NCBI GenBank assembly: GCA_024407855.1
Contig: JAKSVQ010000011.1
Coordinates: 1-12,401 of the forward strand
Origin: Mycoplasmoidaceae bacterium
GTDB taxonomy: Bacteria > Bacillota_I > Bacilli_A > Mycoplasmatales > Mycoplasmoidaceae
DNA length: 12,401 bases
Direction of reading: 5' to 3'
How positions within the stretch are numbered: position 1 is the stretch's first letter; every line of letters begins with the position of its first letter. Below the pieces are notes generated by a model. The model worked only from the letters and a program-made list of their open reading frames with translations. It was not told where the DNA came from and made no database searches. Positions 1-7,029 of the stretch are shown here, piece by piece. Made by a program: the position numbers and the translations under genes.

Positions 1-1253
1 TATTAGCTAAAGCTGTTGCTGGTGAAGCTTCAGTTCCATTCTTCCAAGCATCAGGTTCAAGCTTTGATGATATGCTAGTTGGTGTAGGTGCTAAGAGAGT
101 TAGAGACTTATTCCAAAGAGCTAAGAAAGCTGCTCCTTCAATAATCTTTATTGATGAAATTGACTCTGTTGCCGGTAAACGTGGAAGAAATGACATTGCT
201 GGTGGCGGTGGTGGAATTGCTGACCAAACAATTAACCAATTACTAGCAGAAATGGATGGTTTCAACACAAGAACTGGTGTAGTTATTATGGCTGCAACAA
301 ACCGTCTAGATTCTCTAGATGAAGCAATTTTAAGACCAGGTAGATTTGACCGTCACATTCAAGTTAACTTGCCTGATATTAAAGAACGTGAAGCAATCTT
401 AAAGATTCATGCTCGAAACAAAAACTTATCAAGCAAAGTAAGCTTAAGCGATGTTGCAAGAAGAACTCCAGGTTTCTCTGGTGCTCAACTTGAAAACGTG
501 TTAAACGAAGCAACTTTACTTGCAGTAAGATTAGGCAAGACCGCAATTGGTATGTCTGAAATTGATGAAGCAATTGACCGTGTAATTGCTGGTCCAGCTA
601 AGAAATCAAGAGTAATTACTGATGAAGAAAAGAAGCAAATTGCTTACCACGAAGCTGGTCATGCCCTTGTTGGCTTACACACTAAGGGTGGAGATGTGGT
701 TGAAAAGATTACAATCATTCCACGTGGTGTTGCTGCAGGTTATACATTATCAACTCCTGAAAAGCAAGAGCTTGCTATTCAAAAGAAATCTGACTTACTT
801 GCAATCGTTCGTACTACATTAGGTGGACGTGCTGCTGAAGAAGTTATTTACGGTAAAGATGCAATCTCTACTGGAGCAAGCAATGACCTTTACAAAGTAA
901 CTAACATTGTTAAGTCAATGGTAACTCAACTTGGTATGTCATCTGTTGGTATGACTCAATTCATTCCAACTGAAGGATCAATTCCTGCTTATGCACCAAA
1001 GAGCTTTAGTGAACAAACAAACCAAAAGATTGATAAAGAAATTGAAATGATTATTCAATCTGAATATGCTAAAGCTAAAGATGTAATTAAGCATAACGGT
1101 AAAGAATTAGACTTAATTGTTGAAACACTATTAATTCTTGAAACTATCGTTAAAAACCAAATTGATTACATTCACAAGGAATTAAAACTTCCACCTGAAG
1201 CAATCGAAAAGAAGAAAGCTTTAGATGCTGAGAAAAAAGCAAATAAGAAATAG
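1..1253 (+). CDS. ftsH: FtsH ATP-dependent zinc metalloprotease, 5' end missing
   Basis: Membrane-anchored AAA+ protease that extracts and degrades misfolded membrane proteins and short-lived cytosolic proteins as a hexamer. The gene enters the window from the left, with the first full codon at 3, and about 416 codons are present. The N-terminal membrane helices and Walker A lie outside. Visible in order are the pore-loop region (SSFDDMLVGVGAKRVRDLF), Walker B (IIFIDEID), the second region of homology with its arginine finger (ATNRLDSLDEAILRPGRFDR), the zinc-protease motif HEAGH (codons at 648-662), and the third zinc ligand in TGASNDL (Asp codon at 885-887). The C-terminal tail is Lys-rich (EKKKALDAEKKANKK). 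All expected catalytic residues in the visible part are intact. The gene ends 9 bases before a strong hairpin terminator, so it closes its transcription unit. Identification is secure. Confidence 0.97.
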   Translation, partial: LAKAVAGEASVPFFQASGSSFDDMLVGVGAKRVRDLFQRAKKAAPSIIFIDEIDSVAGKRGRNDIAGGGGGIADQTINQLLAEMDGFNTRTGVVIMAATNRLDSLDEAILRPGRFDRHIQVNLPDIKEREAILKIHARNKNLSSKVSLSDVARRTPGFSGAQLENVLNEATLLAVRLGKTAIGMSEIDEAIDRVIAGPAKKSRVITDEEKKQIAYHEAGHALVGLHTKGGDVVEKITIIPRGVAAGYTLSTPEKQELAIQKKSDLLAIVRTTLGGRAAEEVIYGKDAISTGASNDLYKVTNIVKSMVTQLGMSSVGMTQFIPTEGSIPAYAPKSFSEQTNQKIDKEIEMIIQSEYAKAKDVIKHNGKELDLIVETLLILETIVKNQIDYIHKELKLPPEAIEKKKALDAEKKANKK

Positions 1254-1262
1254 TCATACTAG

Positions 1263-1297
1263 AAAATAACTATATAAATATAGTTATTTTTTTATAT
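1263..1297 (+). terminator. Rho-independent terminator of ftsH
   Basis: A perfect 12-bp stem (1263-1274 with 1279-1290) closes a 4-base TAAA loop and runs directly into a T-rich tract. It starts 10 bases after the ftsH stop codon. The stem is A+T-rich, with one G-C pair, as expected for a Mollicute. Confidence 0.85.
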
Positions 1298-1314
1298 TTA
1301 TGGTTTTTTTAACC

Positions 1315-1334
1315 TATAATTTTATACGAGAGGA
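1315..1334 (+). promoter_or_regulatory. -10 box and ribosome-binding site of the membrane protein gene
   Basis: A consensus TATAAT lies at 1315-1320, after the ftsH terminator and 28 bases before the next start codon. No convincing -35 box is seen. A purine-rich GAGAGGA at 1328-1334 is the best Shine-Dalgarno candidate, though its 14-base spacing to the ATG is longer than usual. The predicted start of transcription is near 1327. Confidence 0.6.
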
Positions 1335-1348
1335 AAAAACAAAAAAAT

Positions 1349-1927
1349 ATGAAAAAGAATATTCCATATTCATACTTTAAGAGTACTCTACTTGCAATAT
1401 GAGTACTTGCTCTTTTGAGTATAGCTGGAACATGAACTACTTTCATGGTTGGTAACGATGCTTCTATAGCATTTGGTTTAGTTACTGATATTCTTTTGGC
1501 AATAATGTTAATTCTATTAGCAGTATTAATGATTGTTAGTGGAAGACCAGACTACCAAAAGAAATCATGAATGGTAATTCTTGCTACAGTTATCCACATA
1601 GGATTCTTTGTAACTGTTATGATTATTCAAGCAATTAATGGACAAAGCCAAGAACTATACGATGTTAACTTCTTTGAACCAGCTTGAGCATTCGCTCTAG
1701 GTCACACAATAATCTTATTGGCAGCTGCCGGAATTGGATTATACCTATGAATCAGAAACAGATTCTCATTCAAATCATTTGCTGAGAAAGATGCTGTTGC
1801 TGCATTTGGTAAACCAATTAACGGTGTTGAACCTCAACCAGTTAAAGAACCTCTTCCTACTGCAGCTTTAGAACCAGAAGAACCTAAAGTAGCTAGAGAC
1901 GAAAAGACTGGAATTGTAAGTCTATAG
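1349..1927 (+). CDS. Four-helix integral membrane protein of unknown function
   Basis: I do not recognise this 192-residue protein. Reading through five TGA codons as Trp gives one open frame from ATG 1349 to TAG 1925-1927. Hydrophobic segments at about residues 13-34, 40-63, 74-96 and 112-134 predict four membrane helices. Positive residues sit at the start (MKKN), after helix 2 (GRPDYQKK) and after helix 4 (IRNRFSFK). By the positive-inside rule this puts both ends in the cytoplasm. The last 45 residues form a hydrophilic tail rich in Pro and Glu (repeated EP and KEP). There is no signal peptidase or lipobox motif. It has its own promoter and terminator between ftsH and glyS, so its context does not suggest a pathway. 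It may be a lineage-specific protein. The reading frame is well supported but the function is open. Confidence 0.85.
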
Positions 1928-1940
1928 ATTACAATAAAGA

Positions 1941-1969
1941 AAAGAGGGTTAACCCTCTTTTTCTTTTTA
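1941..1969 (+). terminator. Rho-independent terminator of the membrane protein gene
   Basis: The palindrome AAAGAGGG-TTAA-CCCTCTTT (1941-1960) is followed by a T-rich run (TTCTTTTT), beginning 13 bases after the stop codon. Its four G-C pairs make it one of the strongest hairpins in the window. Confidence 0.9.
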
Positions 1970-2000
1970 TATATAAATGTCTAATAATTGTTATATTTTT

Positions 2001-2006
2001 TATAAT
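2001..2006 (+). promoter_or_regulatory. -10 box of glyS-dnaG, probably giving a leaderless mRNA
   Basis: A consensus TATAAT lies between the upstream terminator and the glyS ATG at 2016. With the usual 6-8 base distance to the transcription start, the mRNA would begin within about 4 bases of the start codon. No Shine-Dalgarno sequence and no T-box leader fit in the gap. A -35 box is not evident. Confidence 0.6.
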
Positions 2007-2015
2007 TAAAATATT

Positions 2016-3407
2016 ATGAGCAATAAATTTGATCAGACAACAATAGTTAATTATTTAAAGAATTATGGTTTTGTCTTTGCTAGTAGTGAAATCTATGGTG
2101 GGTTAGCTAACGCATGAGATTATGGACCATTAGGTGTTGCATTAAAGAACAACATAAAGAATTTATGATGAAACTACTTTATTACATCTCAACCAAATAT
2201 GGTTGGATTAGATTCATCAATTATTTTGAATCCATCTGTATGAAAAGCTTCAGGACATCTTGCTAATTTCTCTGATCCATTAATTGATTGCAAATCATGT
2301 CATCAAAGATTTAGAGCTGATAAACTTATTGAAGAAAAGTATCCAGATATTAAGATAAACGAGAATACTGATAAAGCGGAATTATTAAAAATAATTAAGG
2401 ATAAGAAAATCGTTTGTCCAAACTGTGGGAAATCTGATTGAACTGACATTAGAAGTTTTAACCTAATGTTTAAAACAAGCCAATCCGTTATCGAAGATAA
2501 AGCTAATGAACTTTATTTAAGACCTGAAACAGCTCAAGGTATTTTTATCAACTTTGCTAACATTCAAAGAGCATTGAGATTAAAAGTTCCTTTTGGTGTA
2601 GGCCAAATCGGTAAAGCTTTTAGAAATGAAATTACCCCAGGTAACTTTATCTTTAGAACAAGAGAATTTGAACAAATGGAAATTGAATTCTTCAATTATC
2701 CTAAAGATGCTCCAGCTAAATTTGATCAATATATCAAAGATATAGAAGGTTTCTTATTTAACGTTCTAAAACTTAAAAAAGAAAATATTAGAATGTCAGA
2801 ACACGCTAAGGCTGATTTAAGTCACTACTCAGCTAGAACAGTTGACTTCCAATATAACTTCCCACATGGTTGAGCTGAACTATGAGGATTAGCTAATCGA
2901 ACAGACTTTGATTTATCAAACCACCAAAAACTATCTGGTTCAACATTAGGATACTTAGACCCTGAAACAAACAAAAGATTTATTCCTCATGTTATTGAAC
3001 CATCTGTTGGTGTAGAACGTTTGTTCTATGCAATCATTTGTGATGCTTATAAGTTAGAACCAATTAAAGATGGTGAAACAAGAGAAGTGCTTGCTTTACC
3101 ATATAGTTTAAGTCCATATAAGGTAGCAGTATTACCTTTAAGTAATAAACTTAATGATAATGCAAAGAAAGTATTTGATACTTTAATTGCTCATAACATT
3201 CCAGCAGTATATGATACTACTGGATCAATTGGAAAACGATACCGTCGTCAAGATGCAATAGGTACTTATTTCTGTATTACATATGACTTTGATTCAGAAA
3301 AAGATAATTGTGTAACAATTAGAAATCGTGACACAATGAAACAAGAAAGAATAAAAATTTCCGAAATTTTCAAATTTTTAGGTAAATATATATGTAGGGA
3401 AGACTAA
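2016..3407 (+). CDS. glyS: Glycyl-tRNA synthetase, single-chain homodimeric type
   Basis: Class II synthetase that charges tRNA-Gly in the cytoplasm. It is 463 residues long, with seven Trp residues encoded by TGA. The N-terminus carries the diagnostic [16 protein letters not shown]. Cys pairs at residues 92/95 (CKSC) and 134/137 (CPNC) look like the zinc-binding insertion of this family. Motif 2 spans FRNEITPG...[14 protein letters not shown] with its Arg near 203, and motif 3 is [11 protein letters not shown] with Arg near 335. The C-terminal anticodon-binding domain follows, from about residue 360 ([10 protein letters not shown] onward). This is the alpha2 type, not the split alpha/beta GlyQ-GlyS type. 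The ATG at 2016 gives the expected N-terminus and has no Shine-Dalgarno sequence. The stop codon overlaps the dnaG start by one base (TAATG), so the two are cotranscribed and probably translationally coupled. Confidence 0.96.
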
Positions 3408-5317
3408 TGAGCAGTTTTGTCGATGAATTATTAGAAAAAGCTGATATTGTTGATATCGTTGGTCGATTTGTGTCATTACACAAATCAGGCGCCAACTTTT
3501 TTGGCTTATGTCCTTTTCATCCCGACCAAAACCCTAGTATGTCCGTTAGCCCAAAGAAAAAAATCTTTCGATGTTTTTCTTGTGGAGCAAGTGGCAATGT
3601 TATTAATTTTGTTCAAAAGTTTAAAAAGATAAGTTACGGCGAAGCCATTAGAGAAGTAGCAAAGATGGCTGGTTATTCTGAAACAGACATCAACAACTAC
3701 TTATCAAAACAAAACAAGAGTTACTCGCCTGCTAATATGAGATTATTTGATCTCAACGCGGACGCAAATGATTTATTTAGAACACTTTTATACAATGAAG
3801 ACAACAACAAATACTTGCAATATCTTCACGACCGTAAACTATCTGATGATACCATCAGAAAGTTTGAAATTGGTTTTGCTGGTAAGGGAAGTGAAAAAAG
3901 AATAATCTATGATATTCTTACTGATTCATCAATTCCACATAAGCAAGTTTGGAATGAAGATGACTTACTTAAAGCATCATTAATTAATATTAATGAAAAG
4001 ACATCAGAGATCTCTGATTACTTTCATAATCGTATAACATTCCCTATCAAAGATAGAAATGGATTCATTGTTGCATTTATTGCTCGTGACATCAACAAAG
4101 ATAATGAACTCAAATATCTCACATCACGCGAAACAAATTTGTTTAGCAAGTCAAACACACTATACAATTTTGATCGAGTAATGTTAGATAAACCAAAAAC
4201 ACTTATAGTGTTAGAAGGTAATATTGACTTAATGTCTTTATATGAAGCTGGCATGAATGAAAATCAATTCGGTGCCGTGGCCTTGATGGGAACAGCATTC
4301 ACAACAAACCATAAAAGTATGATTTTCAATACGCGTAGTTTAGAAAACATCATTTTATGATTTGATAACGACGAAGCTGGAAAAGCATCAACTCTAAAGA
4401 ATGGTTTACAATTATTGCCACTTCATAAAAATATGATTGTTGTAAACAACACAACTACATATAAGGATGTAAATGAAATCCTTGTTAAAGAAGGTAAAAC
4501 AAAAGTTTTAGATATCTTGAATTCACCAAACAATCCAAGATTTGTTACATACTATATTACACACACATTAAAAAATATTACCAACTTAAACCTAGATAGC
4601 AAAGTAAAAGATGTCTTAAAAGTTATTAAAACTGAAAATAACCCCGCACACTTTGATTCTTACATCAGTCTGATATCTTCTATTACCAAATTAGCTGCAA
4701 GCGATTTAAAGCGTACTTACGACTTAATTAGAGGTGAGTCTGGGTTTGAAGCAACCAGCGCAAAACAAAAATCGACTAGAGTTGTTTATCCACCAGTTGT
4801 TAATAATATGATTGATGCGTACAGACGTTTAATTACTTTATTATTAGCTGATCCAACCTTGGCTGAAGATAGTTACAGTGAGTTTGAAAACAAATCGCCT
4901 GATAAGATCAAGATTAGTGAATTGCAAGATTATATTTATTTTATTAAGACGCTTGCGATTACATCATTTGCACCAACTGATCTTATTGCGCAAGAAAACA
5001 AATTAGTAGATACTTTATTTAAGAGCAAGAAGATTGGTGAGGTGTCATTCAAGTTTATTAAAGACATGATTGCTGACATTCAATCCAATAGCGAGTATTC
5101 AATTACTATTCATAGTAACAAGAGCAAATGTGTATCTTTGGTTGAACACATTAATGCTTGCTATGATGAAATCATCCTTGGTCAACTTAAGCATGATGTT
5201 GCCAACAATAAATATAAAGGCGAACAATTGGCAGAAGTTAATAAAGAGATAATCAGATTAAATAATAAGATTAATCATTATAAGCGCCATAAAAAAACTA
5301 AATATCATATCGCATAA
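3407..5317 (+). CDS. dnaG: DNA primase
   Basis: Synthesises the short RNA primers for DNA replication, working with the replicative helicase. The 636-residue frame is continuous once TGA 4358-4360 is read as Trp318. The N-terminal CHC2 zinc finger uses Cys35, His38, Cys56 and Cys59 (CPFH...CFSC). The TOPRIM catalytic core shows EGNID (Glu270, Asp274) and WFDNDEAG (Asp320, Asp322). Residues after about 430 form the less conserved C-terminal helicase-interacting region, which ends in a Lys/Asn-rich helix. A good Shine-Dalgarno sequence (AGGGA, 3396-3400) lies inside the end of glyS. The only TGG Trp codon in the window is here (3950-3952). In Firmicutes and many Mollicutes dnaG is followed by the sigma factor gene rpoD. 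Here it is followed by ffs instead, with no terminator of its own before it. Confidence 0.96.
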
Positions 5318-5319
5318 TG

Positions 5320-5325
5320 TATAAT
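5320..5325 (+). promoter_or_regulatory. -10 box of the SRP RNA gene
   Basis: A consensus TATAAT, preceded by ATG, starts 2 bases after the dnaG stop codon. The first predicted base of the RNA, which also opens its terminal helix, lies 6 bases downstream. The -35 region would fall inside the last dnaG codons. The secG promoter has the same ATGTATAAT string. Confidence 0.75.
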
Positions 5326-5330
5326 TGTTA

Positions 5331-5412
5331 AGCATCATAACGTGTGGTACGAACCGTGTCAGGGTAGAAATACAGCAGCACTAAGTTAAAGCACGTGTAT
5401 GGTGCTTTTTTA
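5331..5412 (+). ncRNA. ffs: Signal recognition particle RNA (4.5S / small SRP RNA)
   Basis: RNA scaffold of the signal recognition particle. It binds the protein Ffh and targets membrane proteins cotranslationally. The universally conserved domain IV is clear: a GTG stem (5356-5358), internal loop TCAGG (5359-5363), stem GTA, GNRA tetraloop GAAA (5367-5370), stem TAC, internal loop AGCAG (5374-5378), then closing CAC. The ends pair as one long helix, 5331-5339 with 5398-5406 and 5340-5344 with 5392-5396 (one bulge). There is no Alu domain, so this is the short form of about 76-82 nt, as in mycoplasmas. A T-run follows the last helix base at once, so the terminal helix itself probably serves as terminator and could also end read-through from dnaG. 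The exact 3' end is uncertain by a few bases. Confidence 0.92.
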
Positions 5413-5483
5413 TTTTCTTACATAACTATATGTAAATGGCTAAATTGGATTTTTTAGCTATATATAGAGTAATATATAAGTTT

Positions 5484-5512
5484 TTGCCTAAAACTCAATA
5501 TATATATATATA
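5484..5512 (+). promoter_or_regulatory. Promoter of the small lipoprotein, with a TA-repeat -10 region
   Basis: TTGCCT (5484-5489) is a fair -35 box. Seventeen bases later, TATATA (5507-5512) can serve as -10 box at the downstream end of an alternating TA tract. Transcription would start near 5519, at the foot of the leader hairpin. Confidence 0.5.
5499..5512 (+). repeat. (TA)7 dinucleotide tract
   Basis: Seven consecutive TA units, part of 15 strictly alternating bases (5498-5512), overlap the predicted -10 region of a surface lipoprotein gene. Short tandem tracts like this can change length by strand slippage. Confidence 0.9.
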
Positions 5513-5519
5513 ACCAAGT

Positions 5520-5538
5520 TGTACCGGAGAATGGTACA
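5520..5538 (+). promoter_or_regulatory. Hairpin in the leader of the small lipoprotein mRNA
   Basis: TGTACC (5520-5525) pairs perfectly with GGTACA (5533-5538) around the 7-base loop GGAGAAT. The hairpin sits at or within a base or two of the predicted 5' end and just ahead of the ribosome-binding site (AAAGGA, 5541-5546). Its loop contains GGAG, itself an anti-16S-like sequence, and an in-frame ATG at 5531. Confidence 0.55.
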
Positions 5539-5554
5539 GAAAAGGATTTTATTA

Positions 5555-6046
5555 ATGAAATTATTACATAAATTATTACCAGTGGCAACAATCGCGAGTG
5601 TTGCTGCTATAGTTACTCCACTTGTTACATCTTGTAACAAGGGTGGAACCTTTATTGTTGATACTTGAGATGCAGAAGAGGGGTCGGGAATTTTTTCACA
5701 ACCTCTAAATGTATCTGCTGGTGTAACATATTCATTTACAATAGATATGAGTAAATGAGGATATGAGTTAAGTGTAACGCCGCCAATGTTCATTATAGCT
5801 ATGGCAAAATGAGCATATTCTCCATTACCAATTGAATCAATTAGCATTTCATATGACGGCCACCTATGAACAGAAGGAGAAAGTGGTGAATACCAATTAC
5901 AGGGTTCAGAAGAAGAATCACCTACTGCTGTTATGTTTACAGCGAAAGGTAAAGGCTTATTGTCTAAAGATAAATCTTTTAGTGGAACTATTTCTTTCAA
6001 AGAATCTTCATCAAATGTTTTACTTGGAACAGGTATAGCTGGCTAG
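5555..6046 (+). CDS. Small surface lipoprotein (putative)
   Basis: The 163-residue protein has a classic Mycoplasma lipoprotein signal: MKLLHKLL, a hydrophobic stretch, then the lipobox VTSC with Cys27 as the lipidation site. The mature part is Ser/Thr/Glu-rich and probably beta-strand-rich. It carries four Trp residues, all TGA, and has no Cys beyond Cys27. I recognise no domain. The ATG at 5555 is preferred because AAAGGA (5541-5546) is well placed. An in-frame ATG at 5531 would add eight residues but lies in the leader hairpin. The signal peptide resembles that of the large lipoprotein at 10351, with 14 of the first 29 residues identical and both having SCNK at the lipid site. It is a single gene between ffs and a terminator shared with recR. 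Likely on the outer face of the membrane; function unknown. Confidence 0.85.
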
Positions 6047-6065
6047 TTAGTTTTTAACAAATATA

Positions 6066-6090
6066 AAAACTAGGATTAAATCCTAGTTTT
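6066..6090. terminator. Bidirectional terminator between the small lipoprotein and recR
   Basis: A perfect 11-bp stem (6066-6076 with 6080-6090) with a 3-base loop separates two converging genes. T-rich tracts follow on both strands, so it can work in either direction. The recR stop codon (6078-6076, minus strand) sits in the loop region, so the upstream arm on that strand codes for the last residues of RecR. Confidence 0.85.
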
Positions 6091-6675
6091 ATTTTTAATT
6101 GCGTATTTTAAAGTATTTTCATCAGCATAGTCTAATGCAGAGTTAACTGGTAAGCCTATAGCTAATTTATATGTTACGCACGCGGGTAATATATCTTTTA
6201 ATAATTTATTTAGATAAATATTTGTTGCCTCACCATTGATAGTTAGGTTGGTAGCAATGATTACTTCTTTAAAATCTTTATTAGCACAGTAGTTCATTAA
6301 TTTCTTAATGATTTCAGGATCAATTTTCTTTTTAGCTTTGACATTAATTTCATCATTTAAAACAAAATAGATTCCATCAAAGCAACCAGTTGATTCAATT
6401 TTATTTAGTTCATCAATTGTATTTACAATACAAAGTTTTGAATTATCACGTTCTGGGTTAGAACAGATAGTACATAAGTCATCAATAGCAAAGTTGCCAC
6501 ATTGTTTGCAAAACTTAATGCTATTTTTAGCATTAGATATTCGCTTAATAAATTCATCAATATATTGTTGGTCTTGATGAATTAAGTGATAAGCAATTCT
6601 TTCAGCAGCTTTAGACCCTACCGAAGGTAGAGATTTAATTGCATCAACTAAAAATTCAAACTCTTTAGGTCTCAT
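6076..6675 (-). CDS. recR: Recombination mediator RecR
   Basis: RecR forms a ring clamp and, with RecO (encoded at 9627-10343), helps load RecA onto gapped single-stranded DNA. The length of 199 residues is normal. In order: a helix-hairpin-helix at about residues 16-31 (LPSVGSKAAERIAYHL), a four-Cys zinc finger (Cys56, 59, 68, 71), the TOPRIM domain from about 80 (LCIVNTIDELNKIESTG...GIYFVL), the ATNLTINGEAT segment (141-151), and the C-terminal Walker-B-like region (LAIGLPVNSALDYAD). Two acidic residues I expect in the family are Asn here: Asn85, where RecR usually has VVE, and Asn147, where it usually has EGEAT. The start codon overlaps the ybaB stop by one base, and the stop lies inside the terminator. 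Identification is firm despite the substitutions. Confidence 0.94.
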   Translation of the reverse strand: MRPKEFEFLVDAIKSLPSVGSKAAERIAYHLIHQDQQYIDEFIKRISNAKNSIKFCKQCGNFAIDDLCTICSNPERDNSKLCIVNTIDELNKIESTGCFDGIYFVLNDEINVKAKKKIDPEIIKKLMNYCANKDFKEVIIATNLTINGEATNIYLNKLLKDILPACVTYKLAIGLPVNSALDYADENTLKYAIKNKTRI

Positions 6676-6980
6676 TAAAATAATCCACCCATGCCTGATG
6701 GCATCATTGATTGTTGAATTTCTTCAGCTTTAGCCTTAACTTGTTCAGAGGCAGAGTTAATAGCTTCAGCAACCATTTCTTGCAAAGTAATTGGATCTTC
6801 TGGATCAATAAGTGCCTTATTGATTTCAATCGATTTAATTACACCATTACCATAAATGGTAACCATTACTGAACCATTTTTGTAATCATAAGTAAAATCT
6901 TGTTTATATAGTTCATCTAATTTCTTTTGCATTTCTCTTTGCATTTTTTGTGCTTGAGCCATTATTTGATTCATGTTCAT
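6675..6980 (-). CDS. ybaB: Nucleoid-associated protein of the YbaB/EbfC family
   Basis: A small DNA-binding protein of 101 residues, the normal family length. It starts with a Gln/Met-rich amphipathic helix (MAQAQKMQREMQKKLDEL), followed by a strand region typical of the family (GNGVIKSIEINKALIDPED) and a C-terminal helix. Family members form tweezer-like dimers that bind DNA. The gene is almost always found next to recR, usually as dnaX-ybaB-recR, and here it precedes recR with a one-base overlap but without dnaX. The start at 6980 has a good ribosome-binding site (AGAGG, 6994-6990, minus strand); a second ATG at 6974 is less well spaced. It is transcribed away from rsmI from a shared promoter region. 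Confidence 0.93.
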   Translation of the reverse strand: MNMNQIMAQAQKMQREMQKKLDELYKQDFTYDYKNGSVMVTIYGNGVIKSIEINKALIDPEDPITLQEMVAEAINSASEQVKAKAEEIQQSMMPSGMGGLF

Positions 6981-7001
6981 AGTTATTACCTCTAAATGCT
7001 T

Positions 7002-7024
7002 TTAATATTATAAAATAATATTAA
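7002..7024. repeat. Inverted repeat in the ybaB/rsmI divergent promoter
   Basis: A perfect 10-bp inverted repeat (TTAATATTAT, 7002-7011; ATAATATTAA, 7015-7024) with a 3-base AAA centre spans the only space from which both divergent operons can be transcribed. On the plus strand, TATAAA (7009-7014) or TAATAT (7016-7021) could be the rsmI -10 box. The symmetry may be an operator or may simply be two back-to-back -10 regions. Confidence 0.5.
7007..7012 (-). promoter_or_regulatory. -10 box of ybaB-recR
   Basis: On the minus strand 7012-7007 reads TATAAT, 26 bases upstream of the ybaB start codon, which leaves room for a short leader containing the AGAGG ribosome-binding site. No clear -35 box is seen. 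Confidence 0.55.
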
Positions 7025-7029
7025 CACTT

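Noticed and set aside
1928..2015. A T-box or other riboswitch ahead of glyS
   Set aside because: After the upstream terminator only about 45 bases remain before the start codon, far too short for a T-box, and no T-box consensus is present.
5437..5460. An 8-bp hairpin with one G-U pair in the gap between ffs and the small lipoprotein
   Set aside because: No T-run follows, the stem is weak, and ffs already ends in its own T-run at 5406. I see no role beyond chance in this A+T-rich gap.
5413..5483. Possible mobile element remnant or attachment site around the lipoprotein joint
   Set aside because: I found no terminal inverted repeats, target-site duplications, transposase fragments or tRNA gene nearby.
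5488..6000. A 170-codon open frame on the minus strand opposite the small lipoprotein
   Set aside because: The plus-strand gene has a lipobox, ribosome-binding site, promoter and terminator. The opposite frame has no ribosome-binding site, no recognisable motif, and ends inside the TA-rich promoter, so it is a shadow.
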